DNA of 64,000 nucleotides from Nostoc sphaeroides (lineage in GTDB: Bacteria; Cyanobacteriota; Cyanobacteriia; Cyanobacteriales; Nostocaceae), in NCBI RefSeq assembly GCF_003443655.1, contig NZ_CP031941.1:305501-369500 (forward strand), given 5' to 3'. A program made the translations under genes and the position numbers. Of the stretch, positions 45,681 through 55,107 are shown one piece after another. A model generated the notes under the pieces. It was not told where the DNA came from, ran no database searches, and saw only the letters and a list, made by a program, of their open reading frames with translations. Position 1 is the first letter of the stretch; each line of letters begins with the position of its first letter.

Positions 45681-45821
45681 TTCACGCAATCCAATACTAG
45701 TCCTATATGTGATGCTATTAGCTTTGTGTTGATGCGTCAGCGTGGTGTCACTGAGGCACTAATCACCAACCGCCATTTTGAGCAGGAGGGCTTTCAACGT
45801 TTGTTATTACCCCAAGTGTGA
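45681..45821 (+). pseudogene. C-terminal remnant of a PIN-domain (VapC-like) toxin gene
   Basis: The open frame reads CDAISFVLMRQRGVTEALIT then NRHFEQEGFQRLLLPQV and stops at 45821. The pattern D-A-I-S-F-V ... E-A-L-T-x-D-x-H-F-x-Q-x-G-F is the typical end of PIN nucleases. Only about 36-45 codons of an expected 130-140 remain; the N-terminal part is replaced by the MITE-like element. Confidence 0.65.
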
Positions 45822-45833
45822 CGATTTATAATT

Positions 45834-46715
45834 ATGCTCAAAAGCCCACTCCGTTATCCTGGTGGTAAATCGAAAGCAATAAATCAAATAGTTGAATACT
45901 TGCCAGAAAGCTTTTCGGAATTTCGAGAACCTTTTGTAGGTGGTGGTTCTGTATTCATTTATTTAAGGCAAAAGTTTCCTCATATCAAGATTTGGATTAA
46001 CGATTTAAACCGCGAACTCTTCTTATTCTGGAAGCTTGCCCAAACTGATATAGGTCAATTAGTTAAAGAAATTCGACATATTAAAGTTAAACATACAGAT
46101 GGTAAATTACTCTTTACAGAATTAACTAGTGTAGATGTCAATAATTTATCTGATTTAGAAAGAGCAGTTCGGTTTTTCGTACTCAATAGGATTACTTTTT
46201 CAGGAACTGTAGAATCAGGCGGTTTTTCTGAACAAGCTTTCCATAAAAGATTTACTGATTCTTCAATAGAACGGCTAGAAAAGTTAGAAAATATTCTCTC
46301 AGAAAATGTCCAAATTACTAATTTGGATTACAGCCACCTATTAAAATCAGAAGTGGAAGATGTATTTTTATTTCTAGATCCCCCATATTTTAGTGCTACG
46401 AAATCCAAACTATACGGTAAAGACGGAGACTTGCACACTTCTTTTGAACATCAGAGATTTGCTAACCTTTTGCAACAATGTCATCATCGCTGGCTAATTA
46501 CCTACGATGACTCATTGCACATTAGAGAAAATTTCCAATGGGCTAATATCTCAGAGTGGGAATTACAGTATGGGATGAATAACTATAAGCAGAGTGGTGC
46601 GGCTAAAGGAAAAGAGTTATTCATTACTAACTACGAAGTTAAACTTGATTTGGAGAAAAAATCACAAGTTCAGAATCTTGCTAATCCAGCTTTGCAATTA
46701 AGCCTTGAGATTTAA
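45834..46715 (+). CDS. DNA adenine methylase (D12 class, Dam-like)
   Basis: N6-adenine DNA methyltransferase, 293 residues. The SAM-binding motif is in REPFVGGGSVFIYLR, preceded by SPLRYPGGKSK, the typical D12 start; the catalytic motif DPPY is in FLFLDPPYFSAT; ITYDDS and GKELFITNYEV are family blocks. Alpha-class order (SAM motif, recognition region, DPPY). No restriction endonuclease gene is adjacent, so it is likely solitary, with GATC or a related site as target (inference). It starts just after the PIN remnant. Confidence 0.92.
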   Translation: MLKSPLRYPGGKSKAINQIVEYLPESFSEFREPFVGGGSVFIYLRQKFPHIKIWINDLNRELFLFWKLAQTDIGQLVKEIRHIKVKHTDGKLLFTELTSVDVNNLSDLERAVRFFVLNRITFSGTVESGGFSEQAFHKRFTDSSIERLEKLENILSENVQITNLDYSHLLKSEVEDVFLFLDPPYFSATKSKLYGKDGDLHTSFEHQRFANLLQQCHHRWLITYDDSLHIRENFQWANISEWELQYGMNNYKQSGAAKGKELFITNYEVKLDLEKKSQVQNLANPALQLSLEI

Positions 46716-46797
46716 ACCTAACTTTGATAGCTTTCCAATTTTCCGGTAGGATAACCCCATAGCTCTCAATATAGCTACAACATACAAACTTTCTTCT

Positions 46798-47865
46798 ATG
46801 ATAACTTCTCCAATCTCTGCTCAAGAATCCTCTGCTAGCTGGTATGTCCTGCTGCAACAATTAATAGATGGCCAATCCTTGTCCCGTACTCAATCTGCTG
46901 AATTGATGCAAGGTTGGCTCAGTGAAGCGGTTCCCCCAGAATTATCAGGGGCTATTTTAACAGCGCTGAACTTTAGAGGCATTTCTGCCGACGAGTTAAC
47001 CGGCATGGCTGAAGTATTACAATCTCAATGTTCCCCACTCAGCACTCAGAAACCAGTACTTAGCACTGTAATAGATACCTGTGGAACTGGTGGAGATGGT
47101 TCATCAACCTTTAATATTTCTACAGCCGTTGCATTTGTCGCCGCAGCATCTGGTATACCTGTCGCCAAACACGGCAATCGTTCAGCCTCAAGTCTTACAG
47201 GAAGTGCAGATGTATTGGAAGCCTTGGGTGTAAATTTGAGTGCATCCAGCGAAAAAGTACAAGCCGCACTACAAGAAGTCGGGATCACTTTCTTGTTTGC
47301 CCCTGGTTGGCATCCAGCACTCAAGGCGGTTGCCTCATTACGGCGGACTTTGAAGGTGCGAACAATTTTTAATTTGCTCGGGCCATTAGTAAATCCCTTG
47401 CGTCCAACTGGGCAGGTAGTCGGCTTATATACTCCTAAGCTTTTGGCAACAGTTGCCGAGGCTTTACAGAATTTGGGCAAGGAAAAGGCGATTGTGCTGC
47501 ACGGGCGAGAAAAACTTGATGAGGCTGGGTTAGGAGATGAAACTGACTTGGCGGTGCTGTCAGACAAAGAAGTGCAGTTAACTAGCATTAATCCCCTAGA
47601 TTTGGATCTAACACCTGCTTCTATAGGTATGCTTCGGGGTGGAGATGTCCAAGAGAATGCGGTGATTCTCAAGGCGGTACTCCAAGGTAAGGGAACTCAG
47701 GCACAACAGGATGCAGTAGCTTTAAATGCGTCGCTGGCGCTGCAAGTAGCGGGGTCGATCGCACTCCTAGATCACGCCCAAGGGATTAAAATCGCTAAGG
47801 ATATTCTACAAAGTGGGGCTGCTTGGACGAAGTTGGAGCAGTTAGTTGAGTTTTTGGCGAATTGA
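46798..47865 (+). CDS. trpD: Anthranilate phosphoribosyltransferase
   Basis: Second step of tryptophan synthesis: transfers phosphoribosyl from PRPP to anthranilate. Marks in order: [17 protein letters not shown] (PRPP/anthranilate loop), [20 protein letters not shown] and [16 protein letters not shown]. The 355-residue length is normal. ATG start. Stands alone, not in a trp operon, as usual in cyanobacteria. Its last 71 bases overlap the 3' end of the convergent protease gene. Confidence 0.96.
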   Translation: MITSPISAQESSASWYVLLQQLIDGQSLSRTQSAELMQGWLSEAVPPELSGAILTALNFRGISADELTGMAEVLQSQCSPLSTQKPVLSTVIDTCGTGGDGSSTFNISTAVAFVAAASGIPVAKHGNRSASSLTGSADVLEALGVNLSASSEKVQAALQEVGITFLFAPGWHPALKAVASLRRTLKVRTIFNLLGPLVNPLRPTGQVVGLYTPKLLATVAEALQNLGKEKAIVLHGREKLDEAGLGDETDLAVLSDKEVQLTSINPLDLDLTPASIGMLRGGDVQENAVILKAVLQGKGTQAQQDAVALNASLALQVAGSIALLDHAQGIKIAKDILQSGAAWTKLEQLVEFLAN

Positions 47866-48856
47866 TTTGCGATCGCAATTGCGGACGAAACTCTACCACA
47901 TTACGTTTGATGGTGACATCGTAGTTACCAAAAAAGTCATGTCCCAAAAGTCCAGTTTCTAGTTCCGTACCTGCGATCGCTACTGCTACTCTATTCACTG
48001 TTACCCCGCCAGCTGCCATCGAATTGACATAGCCCACAGGAAATTCTACAGCTCTGGAACTCGCGGTATTTGCCTTAGCTTTCCCTACTGGCACTATTCC
48101 CAAGGTATTTGCCATCTCTTGGGTAATTACAGTGCCACTGGCTCCCGTATCCACAATCATGTCAAATTGTTGCTGACCATTAAAGGTGACTTCGACAATT
48201 GGCGTTCCACCAATTCGCCTTTTAATCGGGGCTGTAAATACTTCCTGATCTGGAATTACCACTGCTGAGGGCAAAGCTGGTTTTGGCGGTAACGCGTTTA
48301 TTTCTTGTGGAGGCGATAGAGGTGAGGTATACTTCGGTGTGGTTATTGTCTGGGGAACCACAACTACTATCCTCTTCGGTTCGGCAACGCGCACAGGGCG
48401 AGGATTAGCCTGCTGTTGGGCATATTTAATTTGGCGACGATATTCAGTAATTTTAGTTTGAGCGATCGCAAATTCTGGGCTTTGTCGCCGGACTCTTCGC
48501 ATCAGCGCGATCGCATCCTGGTACTGACTCGCCACCAAATTCCAATCATCTGGAGATTGAGCAGATCGGCTAATACTCCAAGCGCCAACAGCTTTGTCTC
48601 GCCCCATTTCAAAAAGACTTGGTTCACTTTCAGACGGCTCTAGCGGCTCTAGGGGTTGTGCTTCTGCGGTAGGGGTAACTGCTGGTGTTGTTGGTTCAAC
48701 GGCAGGCTGTACTGATGCCTGCTCCCCAATTGGCGCGGGTTGCTCATTGCCACCAGTCGCAGTGTTGCGTTGGTCTTCACTACAGGCAACACACAAAACT
48801 GCTAGAGCGCTTGATAGAAAAATTAGGGTTGCACGGGATAAAAAAGACTGAAGCAT
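47795..48856 (-). CDS. Retropepsin-like aspartic protease, exported
   Basis: About 353 residues. Lipoprotein-like or cleaved signal ([16 protein letters not shown] ... LCVACS), then a Pro/Glu-rich linker, a helical region ([20 protein letters not shown]), another Pro-rich linker and a C-terminal retropepsin domain (about 215-325) with [15 protein letters not shown] (catalytic Asp) and [13 protein letters not shown] (flap/psi-loop). These single-domain proteases dimerise; substrate unknown. I chose the ATG at 48856 because it fits the signal peptide; GTG 48892 adds 12 residues. The C-terminus overlaps convergent trpD by 71 bp. Confidence 0.82.
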   Translation of the reverse strand: MLQSFLSRATLIFLSSALAVLCVACSEDQRNTATGGNEQPAPIGEQASVQPAVEPTTPAVTPTAEAQPLEPLEPSESEPSLFEMGRDKAVGAWSISRSAQSPDDWNLVASQYQDAIALMRRVRRQSPEFAIAQTKITEYRRQIKYAQQQANPRPVRVAEPKRIVVVVPQTITTPKYTSPLSPPQEINALPPKPALPSAVVIPDQEVFTAPIKRRIGGTPIVEVTFNGQQQFDMIVDTGASGTVITQEMANTLGIVPVGKAKANTASSRAVEFPVGYVNSMAAGGVTVNRVAVAIAGTELETGLLGHDFFGNYDVTIKRNVVEFRPQLRSQINSPKTQLTAPTSSKQPHFVEYP

Positions 48857-48984
48857 AATTAATTTTAACCGCCCAAGTTTTGCCAAAGCCACTCCCGCTA
48901 ATTTAATTCCCTTTTAATTTTAATTAACTACTCTAAAAACTCCCAATTGCTCAACTCATGGGATAATTAACAATCGCAGTATTG

Positions 48985-49134
48985 AGGAATGGGGAGTAGG
49001 GAATAGGGAATGGGGAATGGGGAATGGGGAAGAAGCAGGGGAGCAGGGGAAAAATTACTCTCGTCTGCACCCTTCCCCCTGACCCTCTTCCACTCCCCAC
49101 TCCCCACTCCCCACTCCCCACTCCCCACTCCCCA
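48985..49134. repeat. Heptad arrays in the carA leader
   Basis: GGGGAGTAGGGAATAGGGAA type units at 48990-49030 face CACTCCC/CACTCCCC units at 49090-49132, so the leader could fold on itself. The array ends eight bases before the carA ATG and no ribosome site is visible. Confidence 0.85.
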
Positions 49135-49141
49135 ATTTACT

Positions 49142-50308
49142 ATGCCCCTGTCTGACGCAATACCAGCTTTACTTGTCCTGGCTGATGGAACCACTTATCG
49201 CGGTTGGTCTTTCGGTGCTACGGGAACCGCGATCGGAGAAGTGGTGTTCAACACTGGTATGACCGGCTACCAAGAAGTACTAACTGACCCAAGTTACTGC
49301 GGTCAAATTGTCATTTTTACCTATCCTGAATTAGGCAATACTGGGGTAAATTCTGAAGATGAGGAATCAGATGGCCCCCAAGTTCGGGGTGCGATCGCCC
49401 GGAATATTTGTCACCGTCCGAGTAACTGGCGATCGACACAATCCTTACCAGACTACCTTAAACAAAACCAAGTACCAGGGATCTACGGCATCGATACCCG
49501 CGCCCTCACCCGCAAAATTCGGATGTTTGGAGCCATGAACGGTGGCATTTCTACAACTATTCTCGATGAGTCGGAATTGCTAGAGCAGGTACAAGCGGCT
49601 CCCAACATGGCAGGATTAAATCTGGTTCGGGAAGTCACCACCCCAACGGCTTATGAATGGTCAGATCCCACAATTCCAGCTTGGGAATTCAACTCGGAGG
49701 CTGCGGAAAATCTTGGGGAACCCTTTACTGTTGTGGCCCTTGACTTTGGCGTAAAACGAAATATTTTGCGTCGCTTAACAAGTTATGGTTGTCGGGTAAT
49801 TGTTGTGCCTGCTGATACGCCACCAGAGGAAATCCTCAATTACAATCCAGATGGTGTGTTTCTTTCAAATGGGCCTGGCGATCCTGCTGCCGTCACAGAA
49901 GGGATTGCAACTGCCAAAGCGCTTCTGTTAAGTGAAAAGCCCATCTTTGGTATTTGTATGGGACACCAAATTTTAGGTCATGCACTAGGGGCAGAAACCT
50001 ATAAACTCAAATTTGGTCACCGTGGTTTAAATCAGCCAGCCGGTTTACAACAACGGATAGAAATTACCAGCCAAAACCATAGTTTTGCTATTGATCCAGA
50101 TTCTTTGCCTACGGCAGTTGTGGAAATCAGCCATCTGAACTTAAACGATCGCACCATTGCTGGAGTCCGTCACAAATCTCTACCTGTATTCTCCGTCCAA
50201 TATCACCCAGAAGCCAGTCCTGGCCCTCACGATGCTGATTACTTGTTTGAGCAATTTGTTCAAGCCATGCGAACAGCCCGTCAAGCCGAGACAGCCGAAG
50301 TGAGGTAA
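49142..50308 (+). CDS. carA: Carbamoyl-phosphate synthase small subunit
   Basis: Glutamine amidotransferase subunit (388 residues) that feeds ammonia to CarB for arginine and pyrimidine synthesis. The N-terminal half has [20 protein letters not shown] and [13 protein letters not shown]; the C-terminal class I amidotransferase half has [23 protein letters not shown] (catalytic Cys) and [13 protein letters not shown] (His and Glu). I chose the ATG at 49142 ([19 protein letters not shown]); the longer open frame upstream only translates heptad repeats. carB is not in the window. Confidence 0.96.
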   Translation: MPLSDAIPALLVLADGTTYRGWSFGATGTAIGEVVFNTGMTGYQEVLTDPSYCGQIVIFTYPELGNTGVNSEDEESDGPQVRGAIARNICHRPSNWRSTQSLPDYLKQNQVPGIYGIDTRALTRKIRMFGAMNGGISTTILDESELLEQVQAAPNMAGLNLVREVTTPTAYEWSDPTIPAWEFNSEAAENLGEPFTVVALDFGVKRNILRRLTSYGCRVIVVPADTPPEEILNYNPDGVFLSNGPGDPAAVTEGIATAKALLLSEKPIFGICMGHQILGHALGAETYKLKFGHRGLNQPAGLQQRIEITSQNHSFAIDPDSLPTAVVEISHLNLNDRTIAGVRHKSLPVFSVQYHPEASPGPHDADYLFEQFVQAMRTARQAETAEVR

Positions 50309-50540
50309 AAATAGGGAATAGGGAATAGGGAATGGGGAATGGGGAATGGGGCATGGGGCATGGGGAGATGAGGAAGCAGGGGGAGATGAGGGAGAAGAAC
50401 TAATACATCATGCCCAATCCCCAATCCCCAATCCCCAATCCCCAATCCCCAATCCCCAATCCCCAATCCCCAATCCCCAATCCCCAATCCCCAATCCCCA
50501 ATCCCCAATCCCCAATCCCCAATCCCCAATCCCCTATTCC
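50309..50540. repeat. Long heptad arrays downstream of carA
   Basis: AGGGAAT/GGGGAAT/GGGGCAT units at 50312-50366, then about seventeen perfect tandem CCCCAAT units at 50413-50535. The two arrays are complementary in type and could form a large hairpin in the carA transcript. Confidence 0.9.
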
Positions 50541-50612
50541 AGTAGATTGTAGACAACTTGCTCAAAAACCATCTATACTTGAGCGTTCACTTTAACTCAT
50601 GAGGAGGGAATT

Positions 50613-50975
50613 ATTGCTGATCCATTGAATCTAACCGTTAGCCTGAGGGGCACTCGTGAAGTCCGGGATAACTGTCAGCTATTCCGCCTCACAGGTTTGT
50701 TAGATGCCTTTTCTGAGCCGACATTTCGCAAGGTACTTGGCAGTAAGATTGAAGAGGGGCCTAAGCATATTATTTTGGATCTCTCACAAATCGACTTTAT
50801 TGATAGCTCTGGCTTGGGTGCTTTGGTGCAGCTAGCCAAGCAGGCTCAAACTGCCGAAGGCACTTTGCAAATCGTCACAAATGCCCGGGTAACTCAAACG
50901 GTCAAGCTTGTTCGCCTAGAGAAGTTTCTCTCCCTGCAAAAATCAGTTGAAGAAGCTCTAGAAAACGTCAAGTAG
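50613..50975 (+). CDS. STAS-domain anti-sigma factor antagonist
   Basis: A single STAS domain of about 120 residues: ILDLSQIDFIDSSGLGALVQ with the Ser (in DSSGLG) that partner-switching kinases phosphorylate, then TLQIVTNARVTQTVKL. It should bind an anti-sigma factor or a similar switch partner. The only ATG-like start in frame is far inside; a TTG exists at 50625. GAGGAGGG lies 5 bases before ATT at 50613, giving (I/M)ADPLNLTVSLRG, so ATT is the best-placed start. No partner kinase is adjacent. Confidence 0.85.
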   Translation: MADPLNLTVSLRGTREVRDNCQLFRLTGLLDAFSEPTFRKVLGSKIEEGPKHIILDLSQIDFIDSSGLGALVQLAKQAQTAEGTLQIVTNARVTQTVKLVRLEKFLSLQKSVEEALENVK

Positions 50976-51545
50976 TCTTGATTGCTTGAACCGAGAGATC
51001 AATTCGGCTATCCAGATTCAACATCGGATAGCTTAATTTTTAACATTTCTGGCAGAAAACCTCTCTCCTTGTGGGAGAGGCACAAAGCCAGTTAAGCTAT
51101 TATGTTTAAAGTTGAGCAATAATTAAAGATATAGCACCCGCTTCTTGGGTATGTAATTTTTGGCTTCTTATTGGAGAAACAATCAAGTCTGAGAAATTTG
51201 TCATAAATACAAATCCAGCAGGTTTGTGTATAGGTAAACTTGACTTGATACTGTATAATCAAAAATCGTCGCTTACTTAGTAAATATGACAATTCAATAG
51301 AGTAATAGGGTGAGTTTGATGTCAAAATTTTACCCTATCTTAGGGACAGACCACAAGTAGGCAAAATTTGGTTTAGAAGCGTTGACATCAGGGTGAACTA
51401 TGACAACTCTCAATCAAAGAGATAGATTTAGCAATTATTTCTGATAGTATTGATTATGCTAAGTATAGTATTATGGCTTACTTCAGAAAAATCAGTCTTT
51501 GCAAATAATGTCTGCCAAATATAGCCAGTCAAGGAATGATTTATT
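50976..51545. other. Long intergenic region
   Basis: No gene is supported. It contains a hairpin CCTCTC...GAGAGG at 51060-51080, and near 51400 a tiny 14-codon frame (MTTLNQRDRFSNYF) after AGGGTGAACT that could be a leader peptide, though nothing more supports it. Confidence 0.4.
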
Positions 51546-52025
51546 GTGAAGTCACAGGAGGAAAAGCTATTAGATGGACAAGATGAAACTCACAAACAGA
51601 GTTTATCTTGGACTCAAGCACTCTTGACAACCACAGCGCCATTCCAACAGATTTCCCTCTCACAAGTGCAACAAATTTCTCCTACTGCTTTAGCATATTT
51701 GGGGGATGCAATTTATGAGTTATATGTTAGAATGTTCTATCTGCTGCCTTTGCAGCGAGCAGGAATTTACCATCGTCTGGTAGTGGAGCAGGTAAGAGCG
51801 GAAACACAAGCGCTACATTTGCGATCGCTGATTCCTCATCTCAAGGACACCGAATTAGAAATTGTCCGACGGGGTAGAAACGCCGCTACAGGACGCCCTA
51901 AGCGACTTAATCCCGAAATTTATCAACAGGCAACCAGTCTAGAAACCTTAATTGGCTACTTATATCTCACCGATTACCAGCGTCTAACCGAACTGTTGCA
52001 AATGCTTCATGTAGAAAAAGAGTGA
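51546..52025 (+). CDS. mrnC: Mini-ribonuclease III
   Basis: Ribonuclease III catalytic domain without the double-stranded-RNA-binding domain, 159 residues. ISPTALAYLGDAIYELYVRM holds the signature catalytic helix with the conserved Asp; RRGRNAATGRPKR is the basic motif, and QQATSLETLIGYLYL carries the second acidic site. It trims precursor 23S rRNA ends. GTG start. The gene sits 90 bp before rlmB, which modifies the same rRNA, so they may be cotranscribed. Confidence 0.92.
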   Translation: MKSQEEKLLDGQDETHKQSLSWTQALLTTTAPFQQISLSQVQQISPTALAYLGDAIYELYVRMFYLLPLQRAGIYHRLVVEQVRAETQALHLRSLIPHLKDTELEIVRRGRNAATGRPKRLNPEIYQQATSLETLIGYLYLTDYQRLTELLQMLHVEKE

Positions 52026-52117
52026 GAACTTAATTTTACAGTAGCCATATCAGTAGATTTGGTTCAAGAAATTGACGTAATTGTGATGACCAACCATACG
52101 CTATATCTATAACTCAA

Positions 52118-53263
52118 ATGCAGAATAAACCTAGAAAAGTCAGAACTTCTAACGAACCCAATCGTGGGCAACCTGTAAAAATTCAGGGTAAGCGTGTTGT
52201 TACTAATCCGACTCGCAATCCCAGAAAAATAGACAGCAACCCCGTCTCTGGTACTAATCCGACTCGCAATCCCAGAAAAATAGACAGCAACCCTGTCTCT
52301 GGTGCAAATCCGACTCGTAATCCCAGGAAAATAGATGTTGCTAATCCGACTCGCAATCCCAGGAAAATAGATGTTGCTAATCCGACTCGCAATCCCAGGA
52401 AAATAGATAGCAACCCCATTGACAACTCCCGCCAACGAAATAGCAACTTCTCCCCGCCGCTTGTATCTACACCGACAGAAGAAGATAACGATCTCATCTA
52501 CGGTCGTCATCCAGTATTGAGTGCGTTGCAAAATCAGCGCAATCTCAACCGTCTTTGGATTACTACCCGTCTGCGCTACGATCCCAGCTTTCACCATTTT
52601 CTCTTGCAAGCGAAAGAAAATGGCACTGTTATTGATGAGGTTGAACCCAAGCGTTTAGACTATCTCACCAATGGAGCTAATCATCAAGGTGTGGCGGCAC
52701 AAGTTGCTCCCTACGCTTACATCGAATTGCCCGATCTAATTGAACAGGCAAAAGCTGTAACCGATCCCGTAATTGTCGTGGCTGATGGAATTACTGATCC
52801 CCACAACTTGGGAGCAATTATTCGCACCGCCGAAGCAATAGGCGCTCAAGGTTTGGTGATTCCCCAAAGAAGGGCATCTGGGATCACTTCTACTGTGATG
52901 AAAGTAGCAGCAGGCGCTTTAGAAAATTTTGCTGTATCTAGAGTTGTCAACCTCAGCCGCGCCTTAGAAGAATTAAAAGAAGCTGGCTATTGGATTTACG
53001 GTACTGCTGCAAGTGGAAGCGAACCTGTGCATACAGTCAATTTCACTGGCCCAATCGTTTTGGTAATCGGCTCAGAAGGCGAAGGTCTTAGTATGTTGAC
53101 TCAACGCTCCTGTGATTTCTTAGTATCGATTCCTCTACAAGGTAAAACTCCCAGCCTCAATGCTTCTGTAGCAGCAGGTATGACGCTTTATGAAATTTAT
53201 CGCCAGCGATCGCTAAATACCCTGCACCTAGATAAATTACAAAAAATATCTTTGAAAAAATAA
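52118..53263 (+). CDS. rlmB: 23S rRNA (guanosine-2'-O)-methyltransferase RlmB/TrmH family
   Basis: SPOUT methyltransferase of 381 residues. A 130-residue N-terminal extension contains five repeats of [10 protein letters not shown] (about 28-103), basic and disordered. Then the TrmH substrate-binding domain ([15 protein letters not shown] ... NHQGVAAQ) and the knotted SAM-binding domain: [33 protein letters not shown] and [14 protein letters not shown] (motifs 1-3). The repeated tail is unusual and probably a recent expansion, encoded by a repeated unit at 52205-52412. ATG start. Confidence 0.93.
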   Translation: MQNKPRKVRTSNEPNRGQPVKIQGKRVVTNPTRNPRKIDSNPVSGTNPTRNPRKIDSNPVSGANPTRNPRKIDVANPTRNPRKIDVANPTRNPRKIDSNPIDNSRQRNSNFSPPLVSTPTEEDNDLIYGRHPVLSALQNQRNLNRLWITTRLRYDPSFHHFLLQAKENGTVIDEVEPKRLDYLTNGANHQGVAAQVAPYAYIELPDLIEQAKAVTDPVIVVADGITDPHNLGAIIRTAEAIGAQGLVIPQRRASGITSTVMKVAAGALENFAVSRVVNLSRALEELKEAGYWIYGTAASGSEPVHTVNFTGPIVLVIGSEGEGLSMLTQRSCDFLVSIPLQGKTPSLNASVAAGMTLYEIYRQRSLNTLHLDKLQKISLKK

Positions 53264-53349
53264 CAGTAACAGAGTATAAAGAAATGTAAAAGATAATAAA
53301 GCAACATATCGTTTAACACCCTGTAGACGTTTATAAACTGGCTAAAACC

Positions 53350-53652
53350 ATGAAAACCATTTGGCATAACCTCAAGGAAGTGTTAATTAACACATTCGAC
53401 TCCATCGGCTTGGCTTGGTGGGTAGAGATTGTGACGCAAAATCCCCGTTGCACATACTACTTCGGGCCATTTCTAAGTTCTTCTGAAGCAAGATTGTCAA
53501 GCATTGGATATATAGAAGATTTGGAGATCGAAGGAGCTACGGGAATTTCTGTGCGTGTCAAGCGCTGTAAACCTAATAACTTAACAATCGCTGAAGACTT
53601 GGGGGAAAGATTTGACCGCAAAGTAAAGCCTGTCTTTAGCGGTCAAATTTAA
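53350..53652 (+). CDS. DUF1816 protein
   Basis: One hundred residues; cyanobacteria-specific DUF1816 family. WWVEIVTQNPRCTYYFGPF and SEARLSSIGYIEDLEIEGAT are the family hallmarks, reminiscent of the small CpcD-like linker fold of phycobilisomes. Function not established. ATG start. It follows rlmB by 86 bp on the same strand. Confidence 0.87.
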   Translation: MKTIWHNLKEVLINTFDSIGLAWWVEIVTQNPRCTYYFGPFLSSSEARLSSIGYIEDLEIEGATGISVRVKRCKPNNLTIAEDLGERFDRKVKPVFSGQI

Positions 53653-53829
53653 GTTAGGCCAGAGAATGAAAAGGATGCTCTGATGCGGGGACGTAAAGAC
53701 ACGGAGACACAAAAAATTCTTTTATCGGGTTATTTGCGTCTTTTTCACTTATTGTCTCACCACATCTTCCCTCTCCATTTCTTCTTCGTCAATAGTCAAA
53801 ATTTTTGAAATAATTTTTGAAATATTAGA

Positions 53830-54678
53830 CTATTGACAACCAATTACCTGCGGATGAACTTCCATCCAATGATCGATGTCATTCAGCACCTGCTGGGGGA
53901 CTTCCCACGGAAAAAGATGGGCGGTGTTGGGATAACACTGCCATTGAGAATTATTGAGGTGTTGAGCAGTTTCTAAGCTGGAATCAGATGTGATGTGGCG
54001 GTCTTGGTCACCAGCAAGTACTAAACTAGGACATTGTATTTTTTCCAAATCTAGAAGTCGGTTGTATCCCGATTGAATTGCACTATAAAGGGCGCGAGTA
54101 GCAGCACCAGAGGTTTGCAAATAAGCTGGTACTGCATCAGTGGCGATATAGTTGTAAGTCGTAGATGTATGTTGTTGGATTAAGTAGCGAAAAAGCGATC
54201 GCTTACCAAAAGTTTCAATATTCCATTGCCAACTCGGTTTTATATAGTTTATTAGGGCAGCAACGCCAGTATATAAATTATCCTGCAAAGTGATAGGAGG
54301 ATGACTGCCACGGGGTTTTGCGGCTGTCGCCACCAAAATCAGCCCAGTAATGCGCTCTGGCAAACGTAATGCCAGTTCCATTGCCAGAATGCCCCCAAGT
54401 GACCATCCCAATAATAGACACTTTTCAATCTCAAAGCGGTCTAGCAGCGCTTCTAAATCAGTTAAATGGTCATTCATATTAAAATTACCATTCCAGCGAC
54501 TTTTGCCGTATCCACGTAAATCAGGGGCAAAAGTTTTATAACGTTTTGACAAATGATTGGTGAAGACAGATAGACTATGACCAGTACCAGGATGACCATG
54601 TAAGCCCAGAATGGGGAATCCTTGACCTTGGATGTAGACATTGAGACGTGCAGCAGAGGTAGGATGGCGATCGCTCAT
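53830..54678 (-). CDS. Alpha/beta hydrolase
   Basis: About 282 residues, alpha/beta hydrolase fold: ILGLHGHPGTGHS (oxyanion loop), RGYGKSRWNG, LLGWSLGGILAMEL (nucleophile Ser in G-x-S-x-G), LVLAGDQDRHI (acid Asp) and NTAHLFPWE (catalytic His). Substrate unknown. I chose the ATG at 54678 (MSDRHPTSAARLNV); the longer frame from 54753 only translates a heptad array. Confidence 0.87.
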   Translation of the reverse strand: MSDRHPTSAARLNVYIQGQGFPILGLHGHPGTGHSLSVFTNHLSKRYKTFAPDLRGYGKSRWNGNFNMNDHLTDLEALLDRFEIEKCLLLGWSLGGILAMELALRLPERITGLILVATAAKPRGSHPPITLQDNLYTGVAALINYIKPSWQWNIETFGKRSLFRYLIQQHTSTTYNYIATDAVPAYLQTSGAATRALYSAIQSGYNRLLDLEKIQCPSLVLAGDQDRHITSDSSLETAQHLNNSQWQCYPNTAHLFPWEVPQQVLNDIDHWMEVHPQVIGCQ

Positions 54679-54717
54679 TACTTGTAAGCTGTTACGCAAA
54701 TAATATTGTACATTTAC

Positions 54718-54775
54718 CTGATGACTGATGACTGAAAACCCGTCAACAGTCAACAGTCAACAGTTAACGATATCA
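54718..54775. repeat. Heptad array upstream of the hydrolase
   Basis: GATGACT/GTCAACA units tandemly repeated, same type as inside MITE family A. Confidence 0.7.
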
Positions 54776-54893
54776 AAAGTGTTTATATAGTTTAGACGCG
54801 CATCAGCTTATTGAGGTGTGAGAAACTTTGATATCCAAAAAAGGGGAATTAATATCTAAAAGCCAATTTTCATCTACAAATTCTAGATTTTCA

Positions 54894-55031
54894 TCATAGA
54901 CAAGAAGCATTATGGTCATATTTTATTCCCAGTTTTATTTGCTCTTGGCTAAAGGAAACTAGCAAATCACTCGTTGTTTGATATATGATATCAGATTCAA
55001 TATCTGCCCAGTTATTGGGTACAGCTACCAT
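54894..55031 (-). CDS. Small hypothetical protein, possibly frameshifted
   Basis: Forty-five codons: MVAVPNNWADIESDIIYQTT then SDLLVSFSQEQIKLGIKYDH and NASCL. The composition looks protein-like, but no ribosome site is visible. An overlapping second frame continues with VYDENLEFVDENWLLDI to about 54807, so the two may be halves of one broken gene. Family not recognised; low confidence. Confidence 0.3.
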   Translation of the reverse strand: MVAVPNNWADIESDIIYQTTSDLLVSFSQEQIKLGIKYDHNASCL

Positions 55032-55107
55032 TTAATTTACTGTTAATGATAATTTTACACATTGTCGCCAAATGTGTTCAAATTAAAACCTTTAAATTAT
55101 CACAGTT

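Noticed and set aside
49010..49141. 44-residue N-terminal extension of CarA
   Set aside because: It only translates a heptad array; CarA begins normally at [13 protein letters not shown].
50405..50595. Protein-coding frames of NPQSPIP type
   Set aside because: They are translations of the 7-bp CCCCAAT array, open in several frames only because of the repeat period.
51092..51325. 77-codon minus-strand frame
   Set aside because: No ribosome site, aromatic- and Cys-rich odd composition, and no recognisable family; probably chance in an AT-rich gap.
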